The notes: generated by a model not told the origin, from the letters alone. A stretch of DNA of 64,000 bases from Euglena gracilis (GCA_039621445.1 CP154956.1:66418257-66482256), one strand, 5' to 3'. Shown: positions 51,990-62,945, numbered from the stretch's first letter. Program-made: numbers and translations.

Positions 51990-52531
51990 TTGAACTTTCA
52001 TTTTCGGAGGGGCCCTATAGAAGAAATCTCCTGCTTCTAATTCGTCAGGGACCGTTCCAATCCGGTTTTTTTTAGCTTACTCGACCGGGGAGTGTGGCCC
52101 GAATTTGGGCTGCTGACTGGCTGTACCCCCACCCAGGGGGATGAGGGTTGTCGGCCGACTTTCGCCCTCCCCCTCAAAAAAATGTTTGTCCAAATCAACC
52201 CCACCCCACTACTTTGGGTGCTGGACCCCTACAGGGGTGGTGCATGGGGTTGCAGATTCCTGCACAAACATCCGGGGAAACTTGACTCGGTTTTCCTCAT
52301 GTTGTTTAACATGGAATCATGACAAGCAAAGAAATGGTCTAGAAACCCTTGTGAGGTTCAGAGGGTCACAAAGATGGCTTGCGAAATAGGAGGATCCCGC
52401 TTGCAATCGGCTGCAGGGCTTCAGCAGGAGGGGAAGCCCTGTTTAAAGTGCAGAGGCTCGGTAGCAGGGCCACCAGAAACCGCCCACAACCAAGAACGTG
52501 ATCCGCAGTGTTCGGTCAGGAGGGAGGCTTC
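51990..52531. other. Downstream of the 52.5-kb gene, nothing recognised
   Basis: No repeat family or domain. It probably contains the 3' UTR of the minus-strand gene. Confidence 0.4.
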
Positions 52532-53001
52532 TTAATAACCGTAGTACGCAGGGCTGGTAACTCCAACCTGAAAGCAAAAGTTCAATACATCTGTTTTTTC
52601 CTGCACACTCGTACCTGAGAACCGTAATATCGTCCATCAATGACTCCATCAGCAGCATCCAGAGCGAACGCCGCACCCTGGGTTGGGGCAGCAACGGCCG
52701 ATGGGGCGTAACCGTAGCTGGTGACTGGGGCTGCGTAGCTGGTCACTGGGGCCGGGGCGTAGCTCGGGGCGTAGCTGGTCACTGGAGCTGCGGCGTAGGA
52801 TGTGACTGGGGCTGCGTAGGAGTACGTGGGGGCGGCAGCGTAAACGGGAGCAGGGGGAGCATAAACCGGAGCAGGAGCGGGATACGCAGCTGGCGCAGGA
52901 CGTGGGTAGCCACGCACAGCAGGGTTGGGGATCTGACCGACCCTCGGACCGTAAGCACCATAAGGTGTAGCGTATTGAGGCTTGGCTCCCTTGGCACCCA
53001 T
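52532..53001 (-). CDS. Pro/Ala/Tyr-rich repetitive protein, two exons
   Basis: 140-residue protein. Exon 1 runs 53001-52615 (ATG in AAAATGG context), exon 2 runs 52567-52532 (VGVTSPAYYGY, stop), separated by a 47-bp GTACGA...TTTCAG intron. After a short basic start (MGAKGAKPQ) come Pro-Ala-Tyr motifs (YPAPAPVYAPPAPVYAAAP) and five repeats of APVTSYA type, then a more ordinary segment AAFALDAADGVIDGRYYGSQ. No signal peptide or membrane segment is seen. Such composition is typical of structural, cell-surface or cytoskeleton-associated proteins, but no family is assigned. A strong acceptor (TTTTCCTTCACAG) lies 17 bp upstream of the ATG, so a 5' UTR intron or trans-spliced leader is possible. Confidence 0.85.
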
Positions 53002-53018
53002 TTTATGTGATCGACTGT

Positions 53019-53031
53019 CTGTGAAGGAAAA
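53019..53031 (-). promoter_or_regulatory. Possible 5' UTR splice acceptor
   Basis: Minus-strand TTTTCCTTCACAG, 17 bp before the start codon of the 140-residue protein. The pyrimidine tract plus CACAG is as strong as confirmed acceptors elsewhere in the window. Confidence 0.45.
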
Positions 53032-53039
53032 AAAACAAG

Positions 53040-53809
53040 CATTTAAAAAAGCAACAGAAAACAGAATCTTGGTCGCGACAGATGGAGTACATATTACTTC
53101 GGACCCGTGTTTGACGTGGAGCACAATGGGAAGCTCTCGCTGCCCAAAAAAGGCATCCTCCTTGAATAATCATGGCCATTTATCAGTCCCTCTGCATCTC
53201 GGCAAGGAATTTTTTTTGTTCACTCCCTGAAAAATACGTGTTCAAAACCCCAACCCCAAAGCACAAAAAAAAGTCAAAAAGGTGATTTTTATTGAAAACG
53301 TCCGGTTTTAAACAGCTTGACATCCTTGCTCAACTGTTCGAGAAAAACACGCGCCTCCAGGGGCTCGGCCCCTCCCCTCCCCTCCCCCTCCCATCACCAA
53401 ACTTAAAAAGAAATACCTAAAAAACCAAAAAACCTCTAGGTCCAAGTGGAACCCCCGGAGTCAATTAGAGGTTGGGTGGTTTTGGGGGATTTTTGGTATT
53501 TTTTTTGGAAGGTTCCAAGCATTCATTTGGTGTTGCCCAAGAGTTTTTCACTTGATTTTGCATTACAGCGGCAACCTCAAATCTCAAATCTCCCAATCCA
53601 GTAACCTTAAAAACAGCCATGGGTGTAGGAACAATTTTTTCCCGGGGGGGGGGGGGGGGAGCCAATAAAAATTTTCTTGAGCTGTGTGCTTTCTAATGAT
53701 ATCGGAACATTCTATGTCGGGCAAAGCATGTCACTCAGCCCAAATCATTTTCCCAGGGCGAAAGTGGACACCCGCAAGTTGTTTCGTTTGATGAACTCAT
53801 CTAGGATGT
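53040..53809. other. Upstream region of the 52.5-kb gene
   Basis: Repeat-poor except for a G17-like run at 53645-53660. It probably contains the promoter of the minus-strand gene; no element can be assigned. Confidence 0.4.
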
Positions 53810-54340
53810 GGCTCCGTGCGGAAAATCGCGGGTGGCCAAATTGCGGGTCGGGCCGACCTGGTCGGCCCGACCTATGGTCGGCCCGACCTGTGTGGGTGGC
53901 TTACCGACCTGTGTGGGTCGGGCCGACCAGGTCGGCCCGACCCACAATATTCCGCACTACCCCCCCCCTTTTTTGGAGATTTAAGCCCCCCCCCCTGCGG
54001 AAAAACATTTTCTTTGCATATACATATATACTGGGGCAACCTGGAGTGCATAAACGCACGGAGATTTGATTTTTGTTCAACCCCAACAGCCGCCCCCCCA
54101 CCTCCCCCGCCCCGAATACCACCTCCCCCCCCCCCTAATTCACCGTGGGACCTCTCCACGGGACCCCCCTTTTGGTCAATTAGGGGGGGGGTTCAATTAG
54201 GGGGGGTGCCGTCAAAAAGGGGGTACCGTCAAATAGGGGGTGCTTCAGCACGGAATCCCCCCGGGAAGTCAATAGGGGGGGGGGGGTTGAAAAATTTTCC
54301 CTGGGGCGTTTGGTCAATTTGGGGGGGTCAATTTAGGGGG
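53810..54340. mobile_element. Left end of a foldback MULE-like element, right end not found
   Basis: Begins GGCTCCGTGCGGAAAATCGC, identical to the left end at 61736, followed by 'gtcggcccgacc' palindromes and 'ccccccttttttggagattt'. The flank is ctaggatgt, but no matching right flank occurs in the window. Confidence 0.65.
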
Positions 54341-54344
54341 GGGG

Positions 54345-54814
54345 AAGTCGTAACAAAATCCCTTTGCTGCCGGACCGTTTTGTGAGCACGCGCAATCAGA
54401 CACCCATTGTCGGAGGGCGCCTTCGGCGCCCTTGGTCGTCTAGCGGGGGGGGCTGCTACCCCCCCTCCCCGCACCCCCCCCGCCCACAACAACAAAATCC
54501 CTTCGCTACCGGACGGTTTGTGTGCATGCGCAACCGGACACCCATTGTCGGAGGGCGCCTTCGGCGCCCTTGGTCGTCTAGCGGGGGGGGGGCTGCCGCC
54601 CCCCCCCCCCGCACCCCCCGCCCACAATAACAAAATCCCTTCGCTATGCATACACAACCGGACACCCATTGTCGGAGGGTGCCTTCGGCGCCCTTGGTCG
54701 TCTAGCGGGGGGGCTGCCGCTCCCCCCCCCCCTGCACCCCCCCCCGCCCACAATAACAAAATCCCTTCGCTACCGGACCGTTTTGTGTGCATGCGCAACC
54801 GGACACCCATTGTG
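54345..54814. repeat. About 140-bp GC-rich tandem array, block 1
   Basis: Units start near 54352, 54489, 54630 and 54749 with 'aacaaaatccctt', contain 'gcgcaaccggacacccattg' and the hairpin GGGCGCCTTCGGCGCCC, and end in variable G and C runs. The array resumes at 58774 beyond the inserted element. Confidence 0.85.
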
Positions 54815-55107
54815 GGCCCCGGGCGGATGATTGGCTATGACGATCCCGGAGGTCGTACCGACCATGGTCGGCCCGACCTATGGTCGGCCTGACCATGGTC
54901 GGCCCGACTTGGCCGTTATCGACCACTGGAGGTCGGGCCGACCAGGTCGGGCCGACCTCCAATCAACCGCATTACCCCCCCCTTTTTTGAAATTTAAGCC
55001 CCCCCCTCAAATTTTGATTCTCTTAATTTGGCTGAAAATGCATAAAAACACATTGGAATGACCTCCAAACTGGCAAAAAACGTCCCATTTTTGAAAAAAT
55101 TCGATTA

Positions 55108-55834
55108 GAGTTAGGGTTAGGGATACGGTTAGGGTTAGGGCTAGGGCTAGGGTTAGGGTTAGGGATACGGGATACGGTTAGGGTTTCGGTTAGGGTTAGA
55201 GTTAGGGATAGGGTTAGGGTTAGGGATAGGGTTAGAGTTAGGGTTAGGGATACGGTTAGGGTTAGGGTTAGGGATACGGTTAGTGTTACGGTTATGGTTA
55301 GGGTTTGGGATACGGTTAGGGTTAGAGTTAGGGTTAGAGTTCGGGCCAGGGATACGGTTTGAGTTTGGGTTGGGGATACGGTTAGGGTTAGGGATACAGT
55401 TAGGGTTAGGGTTAGGGATACGGATAGGGTTCGGGTTAGGGTTAGGGTTAGGGTTAGGGATACGGTTAGGGTTAGGGCTAGGGTTAGAGTTAGGGTTAGG
55501 GATACGGTTAGGGTTAGGGTTACGGTTAGGGGGAGGGATACAGTCAGGGTTAGGGTTAGGATACGGTTAGGGCTCGGGTTAGGGTTAGGGTTAGAGTTAG
55601 GGTTATAGTTCGGGCCAGGGATACGGTTAGGGTTGGGGTTTGGGTCAGGGATACGGTTAGGGTTAGGGATAGGGTTAGGGATACGGTTAGGGTTAGGGTT
55701 AGGGATACGGTTAGTGTTACGGTTATGGTTAGGGTTTGGGATATGGTTAGGGTTAGAGTTAGGGTTAGAGTTCGGGCCAGGGATACGGTTTGAGTTTGGG
55801 TTGGGGATATGGTTAGGGATAGGGTTAGGGATAG
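55108..55834 (+). repeat. TTAGGG-like array, left part
   Basis: GTTAGGG units interspersed with GATACG in a higher-order pattern, for example gggttagggatacggttagg, with point variants (ttagagtt, gttcgggcc). G-rich strand is plus. Confidence 0.9.
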
Positions 55835-57355
55835 GGCCCCGGGCGAATGATTGGCTATGACGATCCTGGAGGTCGTACCGACCATGGTCGGCCCGACCAT
55901 TGGTCGGCCCGACCATGGTCGGGCCGACCTAGGTCGGGCCGACCACTGGAGGTCGGGCCGACTAGCCAATGAACCGCATTACCCCCCCCCCCTTTTCAAA
56001 ATTTTCAAAGGAATTTTGACTATAGGTCGGTAAAGGTCGGGCCGACCATGGTCGGCCCGACCTGTTTGTTACCGACCATTATGGTCGGCCCGACCATTTG
56101 GAGGTCGGGCCGACCATATGGTCGGTAGAAACGACCTCCATGGTTTTCCATTTCAGAAGCATAAAAACCCTTGGCCAAACCGTGCGGAACATACAGATGG
56201 GCTATTTTACCTACCTGGGTGCACACAAAAGGAGTTTGTTGGGGGGCGCGTTTCGGCCATCCTTGCCATGCACACACAAGGGGATTTTGTTACCTTAGCA
56301 GGGGGGGTCCGGGGGGGGGCGGCAGCCCGGCCCCGGAGGAGGCCGTAGGCAGACTAAGTTAGCACAAAGGGAGTTTGTTGGGGGGTGCGTTTTGGCCATC
56401 CTTGTCTTGCACACACAAGGGGATTTTGTTATCTTAGAGGGGGGGGGGTCCGGGGGGGGCGGCAGCCCCCCCCGGAGGAGGCCGTAGGCCGACTAAGTTA
56501 GCACAAAGGGAGTTTGTTGGGGGGTGCGTTTTAGCCATCCTTGCCTTGCACACACAAGGGGATTTGTTATCTTAGCGGGGGGGGGGGGTCCGGGGGGGGC
56601 GGCAGCCCTCCCCGGAGGAGGCCGTAGGCCGACTAAGTTAGCACAAAGGGAGTTTGTTGGGGGGTGCGTTTTGGCCATCCTTGCCTTGCACACACAAGGG
56701 GATTTTCTTATCTTAGCGGGGGGGGGTCCGGGGGGGGCGGCAGCCCCCCCGGAGGAGGCCGTAGGCCGACTAAGTTAGCACAAAGGGAGTTTGTTGGGGG
56801 GTGCGTTTTGGCCATCCTTGACTTGCACACACAAGGGGATTTTGTTATCTTAGCGGGGGGGGTCCGGCGGGGGGGCGGCAGCCCCCCCCCAGAGGAGGCC
56901 GTAGGCAGACTAAGTTAGCACAAAGGGAGTTTGTTGGGGGCGCCTTTTGGCCATCCTTGCCAAGGGGATTTTGTTATCTTAGCGGGGGGGTCCGGGGGGG
57001 GGGGCGCAGCCCCCCCCCGGAGGAGGCCGTAGGCCGACTAGGTTAGCACAAAGGGGGTCCGGGGGGCGCGTTTTTCATTTTTTTTCCATATGGGATGTTT
57101 TTTGACAGTTTCAAGGTGATTCCAATGTGTTTCCATCCTTTTTGAGTCAAATTTGCCGAACCAAATTTTGGGGGGGGGGGCTTAAATTTCCAAAAAAGGG
57201 GGGGGTAATGCGGTTGATTGGAGGTCGGGCCGACCTGGTCGGCCCGACCTCCAATGGTCGATAGGCCATAGCCAATGGTCGGCCCGACCTAGGTCGGCCC
57301 GACCATGGTCGGTACGACCTCCGGGATCGTCATAGCCAATCATCCGCACGGAGCC
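55835..57355. mobile_element. MULE-like foldback element nested in the TTAGGG-like array
   Basis: Ends GGCCCCGGGCGAATGATTGG and (minus) GGCTCCGTGCGGATGATTGG. Perfect 9-bp flanks TAGGGATAG at 55826-55834 and 57356-57364. It carries seven roughly 140-bp units between arms full of gtcggcccgacc palindromes. Confidence 0.85.
56215..57060. repeat. About 140-bp tandem array, second type
   Basis: Units begin 'cacaaagggagtttgttggg' near 56225, 56362, 56502, 56642, 56780, 56922 and 57045. They contain 'gcgttttggccatccttgcc' and 'acacacaaggggattttgtt', and end in G runs, CGGCAGCC and 'ggaggaggccgtaggc'. Open frames there translate the repeat. Confidence 0.9.
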
Positions 57356-57364
57356 TAGGGATAG

Positions 57365-57930
57365 GGTAAGAGTTAGGGTTAGGGATACGGTTAGGGCTGG
57401 GGATTAGGGTTAGGGTTAGGGATACAGTTATGGTTAGGGTTAGGGATACAGTTAGGGTTAGAGTTAGGGTTAGAGTTCGGGCCAGGGATTCGGTTTGAGT
57501 TTGGGTTGGGGATACGGTTAGGGTTAGGGATACAGTTAGGGTTAGGGTTAGGGATACGGATAGGGTTCGGGTTAGGGTTAGGGTTAGGGTTAGGGATACG
57601 GTTAGGGTTAGGGCTAGGGTTAGGGTTAGGGTTAGGGATACGGTTAGGGCTGGGGATTAGGGTTAGGGTTAGGGATACGGTTAGTGTTACGGTTATTGTT
57701 AGGGTTAGGGATACGGTTAGGGTTAGAGTTCGGGCCAGGGATACGGTTTGAGTTTGGGTTGGGGATACGGTTAGGGTTAGGGATGCAGTTAGGGTTAGGA
57801 TTAGGGATACAGATAGGGTTCGGGTTAGGGTTAGAGTTAGGGTTAGGGCTAGGGTTAGAGTTAGGGTTAGGGATACGGTTAGGGCTGGGGATTGGGGTTA
57901 GGGTTAGGGATACGGTTAGGGTTAATGCAC
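57365..57930 (+). repeat. TTAGGG-like array, right part
   Basis: Continuation of the 55108-55834 array after the nested element, with the same GTTAGGG and GATACGG higher-order pattern. Confidence 0.9.
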
Positions 57931-58490
57931 ACACAAAGATTTTGTTAGGGTGCGCGACTAAGTTAGCACAAAGGGAGTTTGATGGGGGGCGCGTTTTGAC
58001 CATCCTTGCCTTGCATACACAAAAGGATTTTGTTAGGGTGCGCGTTTTGTCCACCCTTGCCTTGCACACACAAGGGGATATTGTTATTTTGGGCGGGGGG
58101 GGGTCGGGGGGGGGGGGGAGCCCCCCCCCAGAGGAGGCCGTAGGCCGACTAAGTTAGCACAAAGGGAGTTTGTTGGGGGGGCGCGTTTTGGCCATCCTTG
58201 CCTTGCACACACAAAAGGATTTTGTTACGGTGCGCGTTTTGTCCACCCTTGCCTTGCACACACAGGGGGATATTGTTATTTTGGGCGGGGGGGGGGGGTT
58301 CGGGGGGGGCGGCAGCCCCCCCCGGAGGAGGCCGTAGGCCGACTAAGTTAGCACAAGGGGAGTTTTGGCCATCCTTGCCTTGCATACACAAAAGGATTTT
58401 GTTAGGATGCGCGTTTTGGCCAGGCGGGGGGGGTCCGGGGGGGGGGCGGCAGCCCCCCCCCCCCGGAGGAGGCCGTAGGCCGACTAAGTT
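57931..58490. repeat. About 140-bp units, degenerate
   Basis: Three or four copies of the 'cacaaagggagttt' unit with an alternative 'gttagggtgcgcg' insertion, inside the larger foldback element. Confidence 0.8.
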
Positions 58491-58773
58491 CATTAGGGAC
58501 TCTTTCTTTAACATGGGACGTTTTTTTGCCAGTTTCCAGCTCATTCCAATGTTTTTCCGTGCATTTTGAGTCAAATTTTACTGAATACTGATTCAAGTTT
58601 CTGGGGGGGGGGGGGCTTAAATTTCAAAAAAGGGGGGGGTATGCGGATGATTGGAGGTCGGGCCGACCAGGTCGGCCCGACCTCCAATGGTCGATAGGCC
58701 ATAGCCAACGGTCGGCCCGACCATGGTCGGTACGACCTCCAGGATCGTCATAGCCAATCATCCGCACGGAGCC

Positions 58774-58990
58774 CCCATTGTGGGAGGGCGCCTTCGGCGC
58801 CCTTGGTCGTCAAGCGGGGGGGGGGCTGCCCCCCCCCCCCCCCGCACCCCACCCGCCCACAATAACAAAATCCTTCGCTACCGGACCGTTTATGTGCATG
58901 CGCAACCGGACACCCATTGTCGGAGGGCGCCTTCGGCGCCCTTGGTCGTCTAGCGGGGGGGGGGCTGCCCCCCCCCCCCCCCCCCGTAGG
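58774..58990. repeat. About 140-bp GC-rich array, block 1 continued
   Basis: Two units with the GGGCGCCTTCGGCGCCC hairpin. It continues the array interrupted at 54814. Confidence 0.85.
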
Positions 58991-58994
58991 CACT

Positions 58995-59097
58995 CCACAA
59001 AAATCGTCCACGTCACCCGGACACACCGTGTGCACGGGTTATGGGCGGCGAAGGCGCCCATAACCCGGGTACACGGTGTGTCCGGGTTACAATGGAC
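58995..59097. repeat. Hairpin MITE, CCGGACACACCGTGTG type
   Basis: Palindromic: 'cacccggacacaccgtgtg' and 'cacggtgtgtccgggttac' around GGCGAAGGCGCC. A shorter version interrupts the ORF at 59790-59857. Confidence 0.7.
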
Positions 59098-59107
59098 GAT
59101 TTTTGTC

Positions 59108-60278
59108 TATATCCGTTGACTAAGAGGCCCAAGACACACACTGTGTCTCGTGGAACTTAGCCACGCAATGTCTACCCCGTATTTTTTTGCGATTTTTTGT
59201 CAAATTTTCAGTTCACGAGGACACACACTGTGTCTCGTGGACTGGCAGTCCACGAGACACAGTGTGTGTCCTCGTGAACTGAAAAAATCAAGAATTCCCA
59301 CTGGTCCGACCAACAAGTGCCCCCCAATAACTTGGCTTAGAGCATAAAGGTTTCTCGTGGACAAGTTTTACCACATTCCACTACCTGTCCTTGCAGTTTT
59401 ATCTTTCGGAAAATGAAGAAGACCGCAAACAGTGTGGACCGCATGCTCCCCCGACCCCCGAAACCAGATGAATTTGTGTTGCTACACTGGAAAAGTATTT
59501 GGTCGATTTGCAGAAGGGCCCTGCTGTTGACCCAATACACGGTACGTTGTTGGCCAAACGTGTTGGAAGAGAAGCCAAAAGGGACCGCAAAGGCTGAGCG
59601 TGTAGCTGCTACACGCCTGTTGGAGTTCCAGCAGGTGTGTAAACATCTGAACGCTCAGTATGAGGACCTGGATGGCTTTTTTTTCGCATGGGCTGGTTGG
59701 GTCATTGACCCCAGATATTTGTTTGATGAGGCTACCCTCATCAATCAAGCTGAGCAACAACGCCGGGCACAGTGTGGCACCACATTCAAAATTGTCCATG
59801 TCACCCGGACACACCGTGTGTCCGGGTTATGGGCGCCGGGTAAACCGTGTGTCCGGGTATGCTGTGGTCTGTGATGCGTGTGGGCTATCGTACCACTGGA
59901 AGTGTGCTAACCTGCTGCGTCCCCCAAAGCATGGGTCCTGGATTTGTGAGTCGTTTGTTGGTCAGTAAGGCGTAACGCTGGGCTACTCGTTACGTCTCCT
60001 CGTTGTCTGTTATGCCGTTCCGTGTCCCGACGACCATTGTTCCAAATTCGCGCCAACTGTCTCTCAGCTGTTACAGCTCACGGTTGTCCGGTGACCATCT
60101 TTCCACTGCCCTGCTGCATTGCATTAGATGTAGAACACCTCGCATTTCTGGCAAACACCTTTTATTTTTCAGTCCACGAGACACAGTGTGTGTCCCAGTC
60201 CACGGGGACACACACTGTGTCTCGTGGACTCAGTCCACGAGACACAGTGTGTGTCTTGGGCCTCAGTCCACGGATATA
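59108..60278. mobile_element. Inverted-repeat element carrying a zinc-finger ORF
   Basis: Both ends begin TATATCCG and continue to GGCCCAAGACACACACTGTG then TCTCGTGGA, as inverted copies. The palindrome cacgagacacagtgtgtgtc recurs at 59131, 59218, 59247, 60176, 60200 and 60236. The interior holds the broken ORF at 59413-59968. No target duplication is obvious. Confidence 0.6.
59413..59968 (+). pseudogene. Broken ORF with PHD/RING-like zinc-finger remnant
   Basis: From ATG 59413 the frame gives about 125 residues of ordinary coding character (AERVAATRLLEFQQVCKHLN, then AQYEDLDGFFFAWAGWVIDP). A hairpin MITE (about 59790-59857) then shifts the frame. From 59858 a second frame reads YAVVCDACGLSYHWKCANLL then PPKHGSWICESFVGQ and stops. 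C-x2-C, H-x2-C and W-x-C are PHD-finger-like, but the last Cys pair is incomplete (C-E-S). Zinc fingers of this type occur in eukaryotic transposon and retroelement proteins. It may be a decayed element gene or a captured host exon. Confidence 0.5.
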
Positions 60279-60284
60279 AGGCGG

Positions 60285-60420
60285 TAGACGGGGGGGGGGG
60301 TAGTGGGTAGTCGGCCGACTACCCAATTGGTCGGCCGACTGGGCCTGGTCGGTAGCTAGTCGGCGAGACAGGGGGGGGGGCAGTGGGTAGTCGGCCGACT
60401 ACCCACTCTAATGGGGGGTC
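60285..60420. repeat. Palindromes of TAGTCGGCCGACTA type
   Basis: Three copies of 'gggtagtcggccgactaccc' or part of it, near 60305, 60325 and 60390. Related 'ctagtcggtggctagtcggc' lies at 61484-61503 beyond the hAT-like element, so the host repeat was probably split by it. Confidence 0.65.
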
Positions 60421-60609
60421 GGCACACCCCCCCCCCCCCCCTCACCGACCCCCTCGCCACGCCATTTTACCCCCCCTCCCCCCCCCTTTTCAGACCCCCT
60501 CGCCACGCCATGTCAGCCGCGCCAAAGAAAATTTTCTTGGAAAACCCCCGCGCACCCCTCCCCCCCCCCCATCCGGGACCCCCTCGCCACGCCAAAAACC
60601 CCCCCTCCC

Positions 60610-61367
60610 CAAGGTTGGCCGTTCGTTTTTTTTAAAACAAAAAAAACATGTTTTTTTTAAAAAAAATGTTTTTTTTAAAAAAAACAAAAAAAACGCCATA
60701 GGGGGTTTGGGTGAAAAAAATTTTTGGGAATTTTTTGCCTTGCGGTTGTGTGCGTGCATATGTTCCACGGCCAACTTGGAACGTAATTTTTCAACCATGG
60801 GGTCAATGCAACAATTCGGGGTTCATGGGCAAAAACATGTTGATTCAAACTGGTGCAAATCCAGCAATGAGATTTTTTTCAAGGAGTCACTTGGTAGCTT
60901 CATCAAACAAAAGAGTGCTCTGGGAGGTTCAAGAAAAGGAATTGTTGCATTTCATCACACGTGTATGGTAAACTGCGTTCTCGCCTGTCAGTTGACAAGG
61001 CGAACAAGCTCACTTTCCTTTACCGCTGTTTCAATGCGTTCGGTTGCGACGAGCAATCGGACAACGAGGAGTGAACCCTATGAAATACAGCGGCCTTTCA
61101 AATGTGCCATGCCTTGATTCACTTGGTAGGTTGTTTTTTTTTGGATGGAGATTTATGGCATCAATTAAAAAAAAGAATGGAAAAAAATGCCATTTTCTCG
61201 TTCATCTCCCTCGAAGATGTTTTCGACTTTTCCCCCGAAAGGGCGATTTTCAAAAAAAACACAAGAATTTTGCATTTTCAAAAAAAACATGTTTTTTATT
61301 GCGTTTTTTTTAAAAAAAACACGTTTTTTTGTTTTTTTTAAAAAAAACAAAAAAAACGCCAACCCTG
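60610..61367 (+). mobile_element. hAT-like non-autonomous element, copy 2 (758 bp)
   Basis: Nearly identical to 27487-28255 with the same CAAGGTTGGC and CAGGGTTGGC ends. The flanks are C-rich (cccctccc / ccctcccc), compatible with an 8-bp duplication blurred by homopolymer shift. Confidence 0.8.
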
Positions 61368-62144
61368 CCCTCCCCCCCCCCCCTAGCCGGACGGCTCGCC
61401 ACGGCGTGCCGACCCCCCAATGTACTAACGGGTCCAAACCGCCGACTTTTAAGCCCCCCCCCCATGAAGAAAATCTAATTCAAACTAGTCGGTGGCTAGT
61501 CGGCGGTCATAAAAATGGTCTGTGGCGGGCCCAAATCACCCGGAAATGGTCCGGATGGGTCCAAATAAGTGTCTTACGCCTAAATAAACACCCCCAGATG
61601 GAAATATTTGGTCGGTGGGGGGTCGGTGGGCCCTTGATGGGGGTTCGGAGGGGTAAAAAACCAATGATGAAACAGGGATAACATGAAAATCCTTTAGAAA
61701 TGCAAGCATTCTGCATCACGAGAGGCAGAAAACTCGGCTCCGTGCGGAAAATCGCGGGTGACCAAATTGCGGGTCGGCCCGACCTGGTCGGCCCGACCTG
61801 TGGTCGGCCCGACCTGTGTGGGTGGCTTACCGACCTGTGTGGGTCGGGCCGACCAGGTCGGGCCGACCCACAATATTCCGCACTACCCCCCCCCCCTTTT
61901 TTGGAGATTTAAGCCCCCCCCCCTGAAAAAAACTTATGTCCAAATCACCCCAAAACCAGTCAAAACCCACTTAAATGGCTCCAGAACCCCCCAATCGGGG
62001 GTGAATATGCAAAAACTTGGGGGAAAATGCCCATTTTTGGCCACTTTTGGGAAAAGCATAGGGGGTGCTTCAGCACGGAATCTCCCCGGGCAGTCAATTA
62101 GGGGGGGGGGTTGAAAAGGGGGGGGGCGTTTGGTCAATTAGGGT

Positions 62145-62530
62145 AACAAAATCCCTTTGCTGCCGGACCGTTTTGTGAGCATGCGCAATCAGACACCCAT
62201 TGTCGGAGGGCGCCTTCGGCGCCCTTGGTCGTCTAGCGGGGGGGGCTGCCGCACCCCCCCGCACCCCCCCGCCCCCCAATAACAAAATCCCGTTGCTGCC
62301 GGACCGTTTTGTGTGCATGCGCAATCAGACACCATTGTCGGAGGGCGCCTTCGGCGCCATTGGTCGTCTAGCGGGGGGGCTGCCGCCCCCCCCACATCCC
62401 CCCCGCACCCCCCCCGCCCTCCAATAACAAAATCCCTTTGCTGCCGGACCGTTTTGTGTGCATGCGCAATCAGACACCCATTGTCGGAGGGCGCCTTCAG
62501 CGCCCTTGGTCGTCTAGCGGGGGGGCTGCC

Positions 62531-62563
<33 letters not shown>

Positions 62564-62945
62564 AACAAAATCCCTTTGCTGCCGGACCGTTTTGTGAGCA
62601 TGCGCAATCAGACACCCATTGTCGGAGGGCGCCTTCGGCGCCCTTGGTCGTCTAGCGGGGGGGGCTGCCGCCCCCCCCACATCCCCCCCGCACCCCCCCC
62701 GCCCCCCAATAACAAAATCCCTTTGCTGCCGGACCGTTTTGTGTGCATGCGCAATCAGACACCCATTGTCGGAGGGCGCCTTCAGCGCCCTTGGTTGTCT
62801 AGCGGGGGGGGCTGCTACCCCCCCCTCCCCGCACCCCCCCCGCCCCCCAATAACAAAATCCCTTGGCTGCCGGACCGTTTTGTGAGCATGCGCAATCAGA
62901 CACCGAGTGTCGGATGGCGCCTTCGGCGCCCTTGGTCGTCTAACC
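62145..62945. repeat. About 140-bp GC-rich tandem array, block 2
   Basis: Six units starting near 62145, 62281, 62425, 62564, 62709 and 62851, homologous to the array at 54345-54814. Each contains GGGCGCCTTCGGCGCC or the variant with CTTCAGC. Confidence 0.9.

Larger units (their letters stand above)
54815..58773. mobile_element. MULE-like foldback element, 4.0 kb, 9-bp TSD
   Basis: Ends GGCCCCGGGCGGATGATTGG and (minus) GGCTCCGTGCGGATGATTGG, with inverted arms of roughly 280 bp. Perfect 9-bp flanks CCCATTGTG at 54806-54814 and 58774-58782 fall inside a tandem-array unit. The cargo is a TTAGGG-like array (55108-55834 plus 57365-57930) and roughly 140-bp units. No transposase ORF. The 9-bp duplication fits the Mutator superfamily. 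Confidence 0.85.

Noticed and set aside
55023-55916. 297-codon minus-strand frame rich in LTLTLSLTLT and PNPNPNR
   Set aside because: It translates the TTAGGG-like array; both strands are open only because the unit is a short repeat without stops.
55108-57930. True chromosome end
   Set aside because: The array is degenerate, carries GATACG interruptions, and is flanked on both sides by transposon arms and genes.
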